Notes under the pieces: model-generated
What the model saw: the letters and a program-made list of their open reading frames with translations, nothing else
What the model was told of the DNA's origin: nothing
Database searches by the model: none
Shown: positions 36,853-47,399 of the stretch, in pieces
Layout: the number at the start of each line of letters is the position of its first letter
Numbering within the stretch: position 1 is the stretch's first letter
Program-made: the position numbers and the translations under genes
Assembly: GCA_964036315.1 (NCBI GenBank)
Contig: OZ038485.1
Coordinates: forward strand, 74,727,681 to 74,791,680
Reading direction: 5' to 3'
DNA length: 64,000 nt
Source: Acanthosepion esculentum
Lineage: Eukaryota; Mollusca; Cephalopoda; Sepiida; Sepiidae

Positions 36853-37217
36853 TGAAGGGTGAAGTTGTTCTCTCTGAACCTCCGAAAGGCAGCCTAGTTC
36901 ATAATTGTACCAGCATGACTCCTCTTTCCTTATCTATTCAGGTCCTGCATACCAATGAGAAAAATCAAACAGTTTTTGATGGTCAGTCCTCTGGTGATAT
37001 AATCGGCCGGGTTGTCTGCAGTTGAAACATACCGAAAGCTCACTTTTAAGCCAAAATCTGACTTGATCTTGTTAGTCATTTGAGTGATGACTTAAAATCT
37101 GTTCCGTACAAATATATTCTTTGTGTGGACGAACTCAGCCAGTATCCAGGACATAACCACCTGAGCATCTGTGACCATATAAACGTCCTTTATTGGAATG
37201 TCCCCTAGGGATTTTTT

Positions 37218-37505
37218 TTAAAAAGAGAAACACTTCACGGCAAAAAACACTGACAGGAGTTCCAACGTTGAGAGGGATTTGCCCTGCAGGGGTGCCACCT
37301 TTGCTTTGGCAAATATTAAGGATGATCTTCCATCCTGTACAGCGTACACTGAAAAACCATACGCGGCTTTAGAGGCATCACAGTAGAAAAACAACTTTGT
37401 ATCCTTTCCTTCGTCTAAAACTCTCCTCGGAAAATATATGGAGTCTAAGGCTGATAGATCCTTTGCCAGTGTTTTCCAAACTGAGATCATGCTTTCTGGA
37501 ACCAC
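37218..37505 (-). pseudogene. BEL/Pao RNase H
   Basis: Reads FYCDASKAAYGFSVYAVQDG, then TLELLSVFFAVK. The CDAS and E residues fit the RNase H catalytic set. It is open for 95 codons and then shifts frame; the rest of the domain (VYMVTDAQVVMSWI) is at about 37190-37140. Confidence 0.83.
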
Positions 37506-37683
37506 ATCATCCTAACCCAGTTTTTGTTTCCACAGTTCCCTTATCAATAAGTGACTTCGCACTGTTACAAGCAGATAGAGAGACAAATCAAATACCTTCG
37601 AGGTCTCTGACAATATTTGTCTTTTGGTTGCTGCTTTCATATCGCATGAGTGTAAGGTGACTCTTAAGGAGTCTTGAACAGGG

Positions 37684-38908
37684 TCATAATGGTATCCTAA
37701 CACCTTTTCCCAGCCAGAGTCGAATCCTGATAAGGTTCCATCTGCCTCCATTTTGCAGCTTTGCACAGTTGGAATTGCAAGACTGTATGTCGAAATTCCC
37801 CTTTTGCAGGCGCTCTCTCACAGATGTATACAGAGCAGATAGGGCTTCAGCATTATTTCCTGTTTTCACAAAGTTATCTACATAAAAGTTAGATTTTAAT
37901 GCTTTTGAACATTCATCCGAGGGGAATTTGTCTGCATGAAACTTTAGCACGTAATTCAGAATAAAGGGGCTTGCATTGAAACCAAAAATAATGGTCTTAT
38001 ATCGGTAACAATGCAAGTTATCACCTTTTTTCAGGAAAAAACAAAACCGATTACGATCCTTTTCAGACGCTAGGCGAATCATCAGAAATGCCTTTCTAAT
38101 GCCTACCAACAGAACATATTGGTTTGTTCTGAATCGAATCATCAGTTCTAACATGTCCGCCATAAGATTTACTCCGGGATATGCAGCTTTGTTTAATGAG
38201 ACTGAGTTTTTTTTGTTTATAGGAACAATTAAACACAGGTCTCACTTTAGTTGTAGTTTGATCTGCTAGCTTTAGTACCGGCCTATGGGGAATCCAGATG
38301 TAATCTCCAAATCTTTCAGGGGGCACAATTATTTCTTCAATAATACCTTCGTCCTCTTGTTGTTCAAAAACTTTTAGGTAGTGGTCATACAAGTTTTTCT
38401 TGTCCAGATCCTTATTCACCTTTTCCAGGATCCTGAGAGCAGCATTGTGGTTAGAGGGTACTGATTTTATTTTGTCCTCATACCATTGAAGTTGCACATG
38501 GTAGAGGCCATCCTTGAATGTGATAGAATCTCTGAACTGCTTTACTTTCTCTTCATCCAAGGTGGAGAATTCTTCAGTAGTAGGTAATCCAAGAGATTCA
38601 AGGTTGAACATATTCTCCACTCCTCTCTGGACATTACTTTCCTCAAACCAATTTTTTAAGGGGTCCGGGTAGCATTCCTCTGGGTAGATCACGTAGTTGA
38701 TTCTAGAAAGTGGAAGTCGGGGCGTTTTGGCTAACACAGAAGCATAATTAATTTTTGACCCTTTGTTCTTTTTTATCTGGTTTTTATATAAAAAGCAGCA
38801 ACTATTACCAAAGGGGATTAATCCTTTTTGTGTTTTAAAAGCCACTCCGTACATGCAAGGGACCACCTTTAAAGGTTCCAAATGTTGAATCACGTCGATT
38901 ACAAGCAA
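37684..38908 (-). pseudogene. BEL/Pao reverse transcriptase
   Basis: The N-terminal 270 codons (38908-38096) contain WIPHRPVLK and KVRPVFNCSYKQK. The RT core continues in a second frame (38163-37684) with FGFNASPFILNYVL and the active-site box SNFYVDN (about 37873-37890). YVDN in place of YVDD is common in BEL/Pao. A small frameshift near 38180 and another near 37780 break the gene. Confidence 0.87.
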
Positions 38909-38909
38909 C

Positions 38910-39242
38910 CCGTCGATAGTAATTAAGTCGCCCTTGGTACTAAATTCCGCAGCCAGCTTGCGTTTCTTTAGATTTTTAAGAATCTGAGTAAGTCCTTCGA
39001 GGTTATAAGACAGGTTCAGTTTAGTTGAAAGAATCTGGATAGTATAAGCTTTGTCAGAAAAAAGTTTGTTTCAAAGGAATTTCTTTAAAGGTTTTGGTAT
39101 TCATGCCTAAAAAGGTTTTAACTTCCATAATCCTGTCTTTCGCTAAGGAAAGGCAATTCATCTTGTTTAGAACTAAAGTGTCTAAATAAGTTCTCTGACT
39201 GCCGGTGTCCAACAAGCAGTTCACCTTTACTGCCTTATCTTC
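38910..39242 (-). pseudogene. BEL/Pao protease region
   Basis: Immediately after the stop at 39243 the same frame reads KVNCLLDTGSQRTYLDT, with the DTGS active site of a retropepsin at about 39200-39215. A frameshift before 38908 separates it from the RT frame. The enzyme would cut the gag-pol precursor. Confidence 0.75.
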
Positions 39243-40584
39243 TCATCCCACTATTATGCTAATTATGGGAGACAGGAAAGCACAACTATATTCGTTTGTA
39301 TGTAAACAGGTATCAACCTGTACACTACTTGGGCACATAGCCGTAAGGTGTCCTTTGGAGTCGCAGCTATGACAGTCAATTTTTCTTGATATCTTCAACG
39401 GGCACATATTTCCCATGTGACACTTTTTCAAGCACCGATAGCAGAGACGCAGTTCTCTACATCTAGTTATCATGGCTTCATGGGAGGTGTAGCTGCGACA
39501 GTCCTCAGAGAAATGTCCATCCGCGTTGCAAAATTCACATTTCTTTGTCTCCGGTCTCACCTCTGTGCTGAAGGTTTTAGGTTGAGGCCGATGTTTTGCC
39601 GCAGGTATCTTTGCTGGTTTTCTGGCAATCAAGAGTCGTTTCACTATTCCTGGGGTTTCCTTTAATATCGTTGATAATGTTGGGTAGGTACTCCCAGAAA
39701 TCCGCATAAGCTCTCCCTTCATTTCCGCAGGGAATTTGGCGAACAATACCTGCGAAATTATTATGGCACCGGCTGACTCATGCTCATATAAGTCACAATT
39801 ATATGAGGCCCTGAGTTCCCAAACATCTGCCTGAGTTTTTATAATATAGTTCTTCAATCCTTCCAGGTCCCTGGGATTTTCCAACTGAAAATCCAATATT
39901 TCTTGGATAATCTCTCCTCTTATTTCCCCCTCGTCCAAATATTGGTCCTTCAAAAGCTTCAGGGCCATTGGGTAACTATCTTCAGAGGGAGAAAGATGAT
40001 CTATCAGTTGAATGGCTCTAACTTCCAAGGAACATCAAGAAATATAGTTTTTAGGTGTCCGATTTCATCGACGCTGCACAATTTTCGAACTTTGTCAAGA
40101 AATCTTTAAAACTCTTTTTACTGGTTTCAAAGTTTTTTCCATCAAAGTGTGGACCCTTCAACCTTATTTTGAAAGGCTCCACAGAAAAGGATGAGTGGGC
40201 TGTTGGTTTGGAGGGAGGCGGTTCACCAGTGTCTGGAGTAACGGGGTTTTCTCGTTTTGGAGGGGGATCGATATTTCTTTCTACTGCGGGGACCATCGGG
40301 ACCTCACTTGGGTTGGCCTTCTGTAGAAGATCTAAACGTCGTCGCACGTTATACTTGAAGCGCAAAGAACCTCGACTCAATCTCGCCAAGGATTCCGCGT
40401 CTTCCATGCCAAAAGAAACACCTTCAAGTTCCTCCAACAAGCCTTCTATTTCTCGCTTGAAAGAAGAGAACACCTCTGTAGAAACACTTTCTTCCTTCTC
40501 TAGTCCGTCAAGAGTAATAGTAATGTTTCTTTGAAGTACGTTTTGCCTTCGTTTGAGGTCTTCCAGTGAGATTGAGTCCTCCAT
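39243..40584 (-). pseudogene. BEL/Pao gag
   Basis: The frame starts MEDSISLEDLKRRQNVLQRN at 40584. A capsid-like part follows (KIRLKGPHFDGKNFETSKKS; YDHESAG-like region), then three CCHC knuckles with the form C-x2-C-x4-H-x4-C near the end (CEFCNADGHFSEDC, CYRCLKKCHMGNMC, CHSCDSKGHLTAMC). A stop near 40051 and a frame change near 40030 split it into two open parts of 177 and 261 codons. It encodes the particle protein that packages element RNA. It ends at a TGA at 39243 and the protease frame continues beyond. Confidence 0.85.
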
Positions 40585-40659
40585 GCCGTTGGGTAAGGAA
40601 AAAAAACAACTCTTCAGTTAATTCTGGGTTGAACAACAACGACGTGTTTCGTTGCGATG

Positions 40660-40967
40660 TATCGGGATTATCTCACCGACGAGTAAGGGAGGGGGAAAGG
40701 AAAGACGATTTCAAGGCTTGCAACGAAAATTCTGACGTTGCTTACAAGCGAAGACTTCCTTGTAACGGTAACAAAAGTCAAATGACTAGTAACACGCGGT
40801 ACTCTCCTCTGCGTAACAAGTGAGCTCTACAAAGGATATGTAGAGAAAAAACAACTCAATTTACGACTGAAAGTAGCATCTTTTTAAACTCTCAAGGTCT
40901 CGTTCAATGTGATTCTAGGTCTCGTTCAACGTCATACGACGAGGCCAGAGCGTCTATAAAAATCGTC
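40660..40967 (-). repeat. BEL/Pao 5' LTR (core)
   Basis: Partner of 34539-34846. Similarity resumes briefly beyond the core at GGGAGAAATTAC (about 40990), hinting that the true LTR is longer and has an insertion or deletion here. Confidence 0.88.
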
Positions 40968-43900
40968 AATCCTTTGGCCTGGTTCGACCCGGGAGAAATT
41001 ACGAATCGTCTCGATCCGTCTGGCATTATTGTTTACCGTTTCAGACTGCTGCTTTGCCGCCTGACTGGTTTTTGGTTTTTTTTTTTTAATTTACCCTTAC
41101 TATGTTTTCAACATCAATTTTGGTTGAGTTCGTTTTTTATTTACTGCCTTTTTACGACTTTTTTTGAAAAAAAAAAAAAAAGTTTTGATTTCTTTTCCTT
41201 TTTTTTTTACCCTCCTCTTTTTAAATTTTTTTTCCCCTTAATTTTTTTTGCTCTTTCTCTTTTATTCTAGTTTTCACTTTTGATTTTTCTTCCTCTTTAT
41301 TTTCTCCTTTAAATTTTCTATTTAATTTATCTTCGTTCTCTTTATTGTTGTAACTACTGTCTGTGTTTTTCGTTTGTGACTAACGATTAATTTCTCGTTA
41401 TTTCTTTAATTTCTTCCTGTTAATATGCGTTAAGTTTTTCTTGTGTACTGTTTTTAAATTTTTTTCCTGTGCCAAATATTGTTCTAATCTTTTTATTATC
41501 CCTTGTATTGTCTAATCTGTGAATTTAATTTCCTTTGTTTATTTGTGTGACTCGTCAAATTCTTAGCGTCAGCCATTTTGGTTTTGTAAATAGCTCCGGC
41601 TATTTTTGAAAGTTTCGTTTTTTTTTTTTTTGTTTACCTCGACGAAAAACACAGTGATAAAATCACTGGAGTCCTTGGGATTCAAACCCCTCAGGGTTTA
41701 TCATGTGGGACGTATTGTTACCCACGCCGAAAGAGTGCGTTGTGGCTTCAAGCCGAGACCTGATTACGAACGATCTGATCCTACGTACTGAATATGTAGG
41801 CCGTAGAAGGACCGGATTCGCAATATATGAGGTCCCTCCTCAGGTTCTCGGGGAACATCTCGCGGCCTACCTGTCTCAGTACGGTGAAATACTGGGCGAT
41901 AGCCTGAGCGGGGGTGGAGTTTTGAGATACGACTAGATGAAGCTGCCTTCCGCTCCATCCCCAACTGTCTGGAAGTAGGGAGATTGAAATTACCGGTCAT
42001 TGTGACCGGCCGTAAACCGGTATGCTGGAAGTGTGGAGTGACTGGACACCTCTCCTCTTCCTGCCTAGAGAAGAAGGCCTCTGGAATTCAATCTCGTGTT
42101 GACCAAAATGCCCCTCTGACCGCGTCTTTACCTACTGCCTCGCCTGTAATGGGCATGCCAGTTTCTGGGACCGGTAGGGATAATCCTCCTGTTGGCCAAA
42201 AAACCACATTCCCCAAAGAGCCTTCGCCCGCTGCTAGTGCAGTTGCGGAGAAGGGGGAGGAGGAATGGCTAGTTGCTGGTAGGCCCAGAGGGAAGCGCCA
42301 GACAGTGGGTCCTCAGTCCCCTGAAGCCCCAAGGACCAAAGGCATGTACAGCCCCACTCCCTCTGGCAACGTTAAGGGCGATGCCCCGGCCTCTCAACGG
42401 GCACTAAAAGAAAAACAACGGAAATATGACCCCGGTTTCGAAAAAACAGAAAAGATCAAGGAGCTTAAAAAGAAATTAGACACCCAGAAAAATCAACCAG
42501 ACCCTATTCCTTCAACGTCCTCTACCCGGTCCTCCCCTTCACCTAACAAACGACCTGCCCCCCTGACATCACCATCCAAATCCCTTCCACTCAGTAGAGA
42601 TCCCAGCCCTTATAGACACAGATCTTTCTATACCCCTGTTCACACACCCAGTCCTTCCACCATTAAAAAAAGACCCTCCCACACCCCTCTGCATACTCCC
42701 AGTCCTTCCCCCATGAAAAAAGCAGAAATGCCTCCACCCTCCTCCACACGCAACAGAAGCCCCACTCAGGAACTGAAAGACAAAAAGAAATTAAAAAAAA
42801 ACAGATTTACAAATTGGGAGAGGATGTTTGCCACATCTCCCCGGCTCAGGCGGAAAGGGCCAAGGACTATGGCAACCGAATAAAGGACTTACACTATCTC
42901 CTTTCCATCAAGCAGTTTGCTGACATGGATGTACAAGTACCAGAAAATTTCGCTTTGGCCCAAAGGGTCGTTACTGTTATTAGAACCGGCTCTGGAGCCA
43001 AACAAATTTGGGCGATGTTGGACGAGGCCATCATGTCCAACAAGATGGCCTTGCCAATCGCAATTGTTCAGAATCAACAATTGAAATCCTTAAAACAATT
43101 TTGTGCGGGGAGGGTCCCAGTTTTAGTTCACCCCTCCCTGTATAGAGCCCTAAAACTGACTTTCCCCTGGGATATCGGCGGAATCTCCCAAGACGGCTCC
43201 ATCAAGACTGAGATGGGCCATGGGAGAAGCTGTTGGTATCCTTACCCCGACCATGTTTAAACCAGTAATGCAACTCTAATCTGTTTTCATCATGGCATTC
43301 TGGTTAGCAAGTATAAATGTCCGGGGCCTGAGGTCCGATTCTCGCAGGGCGAGGTTCTCTCGCGACCTTCAGCGCCTCGGGGTGAATGTTTGTTGGGTGC
43401 AAGAGACCCGGTTTTCTTCTTATGACCGTGAGGACTTGCTGTCTAAGGGGTTCGCCCTTTATTCAGCATGTTTTGATGGTCGTTCGAGGGGTGTCTCTTG
43501 GCTAGTGAGCAAGTCTTTCAATACTGCATGTACTCTTGTCTTCGCAGATCTGGCGGGCAGGCTTTGCGTGCTGGATGTTACCATAAAGGATAAGGCTCTA
43601 CGACTCATTGGAGTTTATGCACCCAATAACCATTACGAGCGACCTACTTTGTTTCGGCAGATCGGGCCATACTTGACGACATCTCGTCGGGTAGTTTTAC
43701 CGGGGGATTGGGATGCCGTCCTTGACCCCGATATAGATCGTATAGGGCACAATTGGGGTACTAACAACCGAGACGTGAAACCATTTCGGGACTTTATCGA
43801 TGAGTTTGATCTTGTCGATAAGTACCGGAATGAGCACCATCGGGAGGTAGCATGGACTTGGACAAATAGTGGTAACTCGGATCCTGGGTCGCTTGCGAGC

Positions 43901-44095
43901 TACCTCGACCCAGTCTTAGTTAGGAGAGCCGATGTAGGTGTCTTAGAGTGTCCAAGTTTCCACTATATAGTTTATACGAAACACAGGCTTGTCCGGATCC
44001 GTGTAAACTTAGATAAGACTAAGGTTAGGTTGGCTGGGTACTGGAAATTAAACTGTTCACTATTTGGTGAGCAGGATTTCCGGGAAGATTCGTGT
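40968..44095 (+). mobile_element. Tx1-like LINE, 5' part (5' UTR, ORF1, endonuclease), 3' end missing
   Basis: A T-rich 5' UTR (40968-41600), a gag-like ORF1 with a zinc knuckle and the start of ORF2 follow one another. At about 44095 similarity to the copy at 1-440 stops abruptly in the middle of ORF2. LINEs are normally truncated at the 5' end, so loss of the 3' part points to a deletion or rearrangement. The left border abuts the BEL/Pao 5' LTR. Confidence 0.8.
41606..43260 (+). pseudogene. Tx1-like LINE ORF1 (RNA-binding, zinc knuckle)
   Basis: The N-terminal part (41703-41936) reads ILRTEYVGRRRTGFAIYEVP. A frameshift at about 41925 leads to PVCWKCGVTGHLSSSC (42015-42065), a CCHC knuckle. 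A Pro/Ser/Lys-rich stretch (42480-42800) holds three near repeats of HTP-HTPSPS type. A second frameshift near 42815 leads to ISPAQAERAKDYGNRIKDLH and an end at 43260. It should be one ORF of about 520 codons that has two frameshifts. Its role would be nucleic-acid binding in the LINE particle. Confidence 0.75.
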
Positions 44096-44107
44096 CTTTT
44101 GTTGTAA
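43292..44107 (+). pseudogene. Tx1-like LINE ORF2 endonuclease domain, truncated
   Basis: Open for 271 codons from ATG 43292. It reads ASINVRGLRSDSRRARFSRD (N motif), WVQETRF (catalytic E), IGVYAPNN, PGDWDAVLDPDIDRIG (catalytic D), WTWTNSG and then a disturbed SDH motif (SFHYIVYTKHRLV). The last residues after LFGEQDFRE are not LINE sequence. Start chosen at the first Met directly before the endonuclease fold; ORF1 ends 32 bases upstream. Confidence 0.82.
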
Positions 44108-45555
44108 GATTTTTGAAATATTGAAATCTATCTGGAAACTATCTAGCCATTTTGAATATCTTAAGAACCGGTTATGCAGCATTAATGTAACTTGGTGAAC
44201 AATCTGAAAGAACCTTACTGCGAATGCTTGAACTGATAATCTCCTGTGGAGTTACTCAGTAAGCAGTAAGATGCCATTCAGCGAGTTTCTGAATTATGTG
44301 CCAGTCATAATAAATATGCATTAAATTTTGCTTAAAAATTAAACAAGCTGAAGACTCAACAGCAGCAACAACATTGATACTACTTCAACCCATAGAGACC
44401 GATAGTTACCAGTCTGTAACGCTTCTAAAGTAACAAATCGCCGTCGATTGTCAGTCATTTGTTTTGGTGTACACATAATTGAACTAAAAAAACAACAAAG
44501 AAAAGAAAACATTGAACATAGTGTACTAGATCATAGACAAATTTTATTTAATTATTTATCGATTATTTTATTATTGTATTTATCGATTTCAATCAGTCTG
44601 ACGCATTCGACGGAGTGGATCATTGCTTTAGTCGTAGCACTTCTGGGCCTGTTCCGTGATCGAAGATTCAGTCCGAGATTCAGCACACGAGTTAGTATTT
44701 TGTACAAGGCAACAGCATTATGGAGCAAATATGGAAAGTGTTCGGAATCATTCGAGATTTCACGATCATTTTGACAGTGTTATTCTCCCTCACACTTAAT
44801 GCTGGCATCCTTTCTATGCAATCACAGAAAGGAAGCGACAACGTTGGTCCTGTGCGAAATGGTACTCGAGCCAGAGTGCTTCGTGTTTTACTGTTCTGAC
44901 ATCGAAGAACAGCTAGACACAATTGAATGAGACGAGAAAGTAGCCCGCAGGCTGAGGTTAGGTACGTGGAAAGTATCTTCCTTTCCTGAAAGGTGTCCCC
45001 AATTCTTGGATTGTAATTTGGATCCAATCTTCTATAGTGATGGTTTGGAAGAAACGGCTATTACCATTGTCATAATGTTTGTCCGCTTTGAGATTTTATT
45101 GATGAGATAGAAATTTGCATTATGCCCAATCATAATAGTTTCATCTTATTTTCTTGGGTTTTAGCTATGATTTTAATGGTGGAATAGAATATGCGCTTGA
45201 ATATCTCATATTCCACATCTTATCACATTTTTCTCATAACGTTTCTGATCTGTTTAAATATACTCTTAACGTGATAGGAAAAATCGAACTTCATAGATTT
45301 AAGTGAAAGGTACATGTTATAAATTTGATGGGCGTAAAACGCGTCAGTTTGGAATGGTTATTCTCGTTATCGCATGTCGTGAAATACTAATTTCTTTTGA
45401 AACACTAATTTTGATTGCGTTAAATTCTCTGTAGTAAATTTAGTATAATCACGGAACTTAGATAAAAATACGGGCTTTATTTATAGCATAAAATAATTAT
45501 ATTTAAAATATAATTAAAAAGGAAATGTGGGTATATAGATAAAGCTTTACTTTTA
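44108..45555. other. No gene recognised
   Basis: Two overlapping open frames around 44448-45027 on opposite strands have no resemblance I recognise and no splice context. The rest is AT-rich. Confidence 0.4.
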
Positions 45556-45563
45556 ATGATAAT

Positions 45564-46860
45564 TCATGATACTCCTGTCCCTTTAGTTTTAGCTAGGTGG
45601 TATTCTATTTTACTGGATCTTATTCCACCACTGATTGGGATATCAAAAAGGGCATAAGTCTCTTTTGGTGAACTAAAGTTCCTGATTCGGAGGATTCCTG
45701 ATTTACAGGCTGGTGGAGTGACCAAGTCTTCATCCAAACTTTTTTTCAATTTGTTGTTCAAATCTAATTCCGTATTAACTTCAATTTGCTTCGGTTCATT
45801 TGACGCAGATTTCACTCTTTTTATTGTTATTTAATTATTTATTTATTTAATTTATTTATTTTTTGATGATTGATGTGACGCGGAACTATCTTTCCCTGGG
45901 TACTACTGAATCAATTAAGGGACCTGTTTTAATCATGAACACTTCCTATAACCATTTGGGTCCTGCATAAATGTTTTTGCTAACGAAACACCACCTTCTT
46001 GAAATGTCGTGATTGTTTTTTAATCCTCTACATTCACGAACTGAGGTTTTTTGTGGAATCACCACTTATAAAACAATTTTGTTCTTCCTGTTCATCAGTT
46101 GGTGATATTCCTGTAACAGTTTGTCAACAGTTGGAAAACAAGAATCAACTCAACTTTAAATTCAATGATCTTCTCTTTTGACTAATCTTATGCATTTCTT
46201 TCTTAAATGTGCGCACATACCGTTCTGTTTAAGAGTTGATGTAATGTGCTTTTATTCCATATCTAAATATAAAAACCTGAAATTCCTCATTGACAAAAAC
46301 AGCATCAATGGCTTAAGCAGTTATCTCTAGATGTGTTACAAAACAATTTTTTAAACTTCCCATAGTTGAAGTTCCAGTGTCTGAATTAGTTATATATACA
46401 TCCATCCATTTACTATATGTGTCACCGTGTGACCTTTGAATGAAATAGCATAGTTAACATTAAATTTGGACTAATCCTTCTCTTTAATATACCAAAGGAT
46501 CTGCGTGTCCCTCTTGGAGTTTTTAAAAGAATTGTTTCCGTCCCTGCAGGGGTACAATTATCCTCTTACCCAACAATATACTATTGTCTACCACCCGAAG
46601 ATCATGCTATCTTGTAAAATAGGAACACCAGTTTTCTGAATTAGGACATTTGTCTGGTCATCCATGTTGCAAACACTTTTTTGAGAATAGTATATCCGTG
46701 TCCATCTCGCAGTTTCTTGGCAAGTGACTGGAGTTTGATCGAGATACTCCAACAGCTTAATAGTTTCCTCTGGCATCGAAACTTCCTTAATGTTCGTAGG
46801 TAAGCGGCCTTGGTAGTTGTTATTTCCATTTTATTTATATTCCCGATACACAAGTTGATA
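45564..46860 (-). pseudogene. Gypsy-type integrase remnant
   Basis: On the minus strand 46776-46588 reads TPVTCQETARWTRIYYSQKS in the pre-integrase region. Further down, broken frames give HTVTHIVNGWM (core start), FVNEEFQVFIFRYGIK-type wording near 46270 and ERYVRTFK-type wording near 46210. The end (45815-45564) reads GILRIRNFSSPKETYALFDI. Stops are dense. The family differs from the Gypsy at 8214-12944. Confidence 0.55.
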
Positions 46861-46929
46861 GGTTCCCACCTCTGAACCCTTGCAGAGCTGATTTAAGAGT
46901 TAGGATTCGTTTTTTGGTTTCTTTTTGTG

Positions 46930-47128
46930 ATATGTTAATCATTCAACCCAAACAACGAGGACGCGAGAGGTTACTGAGAGTGAAAGATAAATGAGAAAAC
47001 GTTAGTGAGGAGAAAGGACAATAAAACAACAGGATTCATGAAGACAGAATACGGTGTAAAGATCGGAGGTGACAGGGAAGCAAGAAACCGGGAGAAAGTT
47101 CCGCTGGCGGGAGGTACAAAAGAAGAAA
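46930..47128 (-). mobile_element. CR1/Jockey-like LINE 3' end
   Basis: The minus strand reads PPASGTFSRFLASLSPPIFT, then FMNPVVLLSFLLTNVFSF and PLASSLFGL. The corresponding end at 59960-59740 reads KFLPASCFPVKFDLSTFKCS and PLTSLLPCSG, so both are 3' ends of the same family. Confidence 0.65.
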
Positions 47129-47131
47129 ATG

Positions 47132-47274
47132 CTAAATTTTCGGGAGCCTAAAATAACTTTTTAATCATTCAGCTCACAAACCTGTGTAATACCTCTTTTC
47201 CAACTAATTTGATGATGAGAAATCCAATTATTACCTTATTTTTAAGATATAATGAAACTTGACCTAAAAAAATC
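47132..47274 (+). repeat. Left terminal inverted repeat (143 bp)
   Basis: Begins CTAAATTTTCGGGAGCCTAA and ends GACCTAAAAAAATC. Lacks about 26 bases present in the right repeat. Confidence 0.8.
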
Positions 47275-47399
47275 GATTACTAACCTAAACAGTGTAGAGA
47301 ATACGCCATTTTACTATAGGTAGAATGAATATCTTAAGACAATCTATGCTGCGATGTTTGATGAATCTATACAAACAAGGGGCAGCAGCTGCTATACTG

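Larger units (their letters stand above)
34539..40967 (-). mobile_element. BEL/Pao LTR retrotransposon with C-terminal PHD finger
   Basis: Two nearly identical repeats of about 308 bp (34539-34846 and 40660-40967) enclose gag, protease, RT, RNase H and integrase in BEL/Pao order on the minus strand. The few LTR differences point to a young insertion, yet the coding part carries several stops and frameshifts. A minus-strand purine run GGAGGGGGAAG (34898-34908) next to the 3' LTR could be the polypurine tract, which would extend the LTR to about 34897. The two copies diverge beyond 34846/40967, so the outer LTR limit is unclear. No target duplication was found. Its 5' LTR abuts the Tx1-like LINE at 40968. 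Confidence 0.88.

Noticed and set aside
44448..45027. Overlapping frames of 108 and 111 codons on opposite strands
   Set aside because: No recognised domain, no splice sites that make sense and AT-driven composition.
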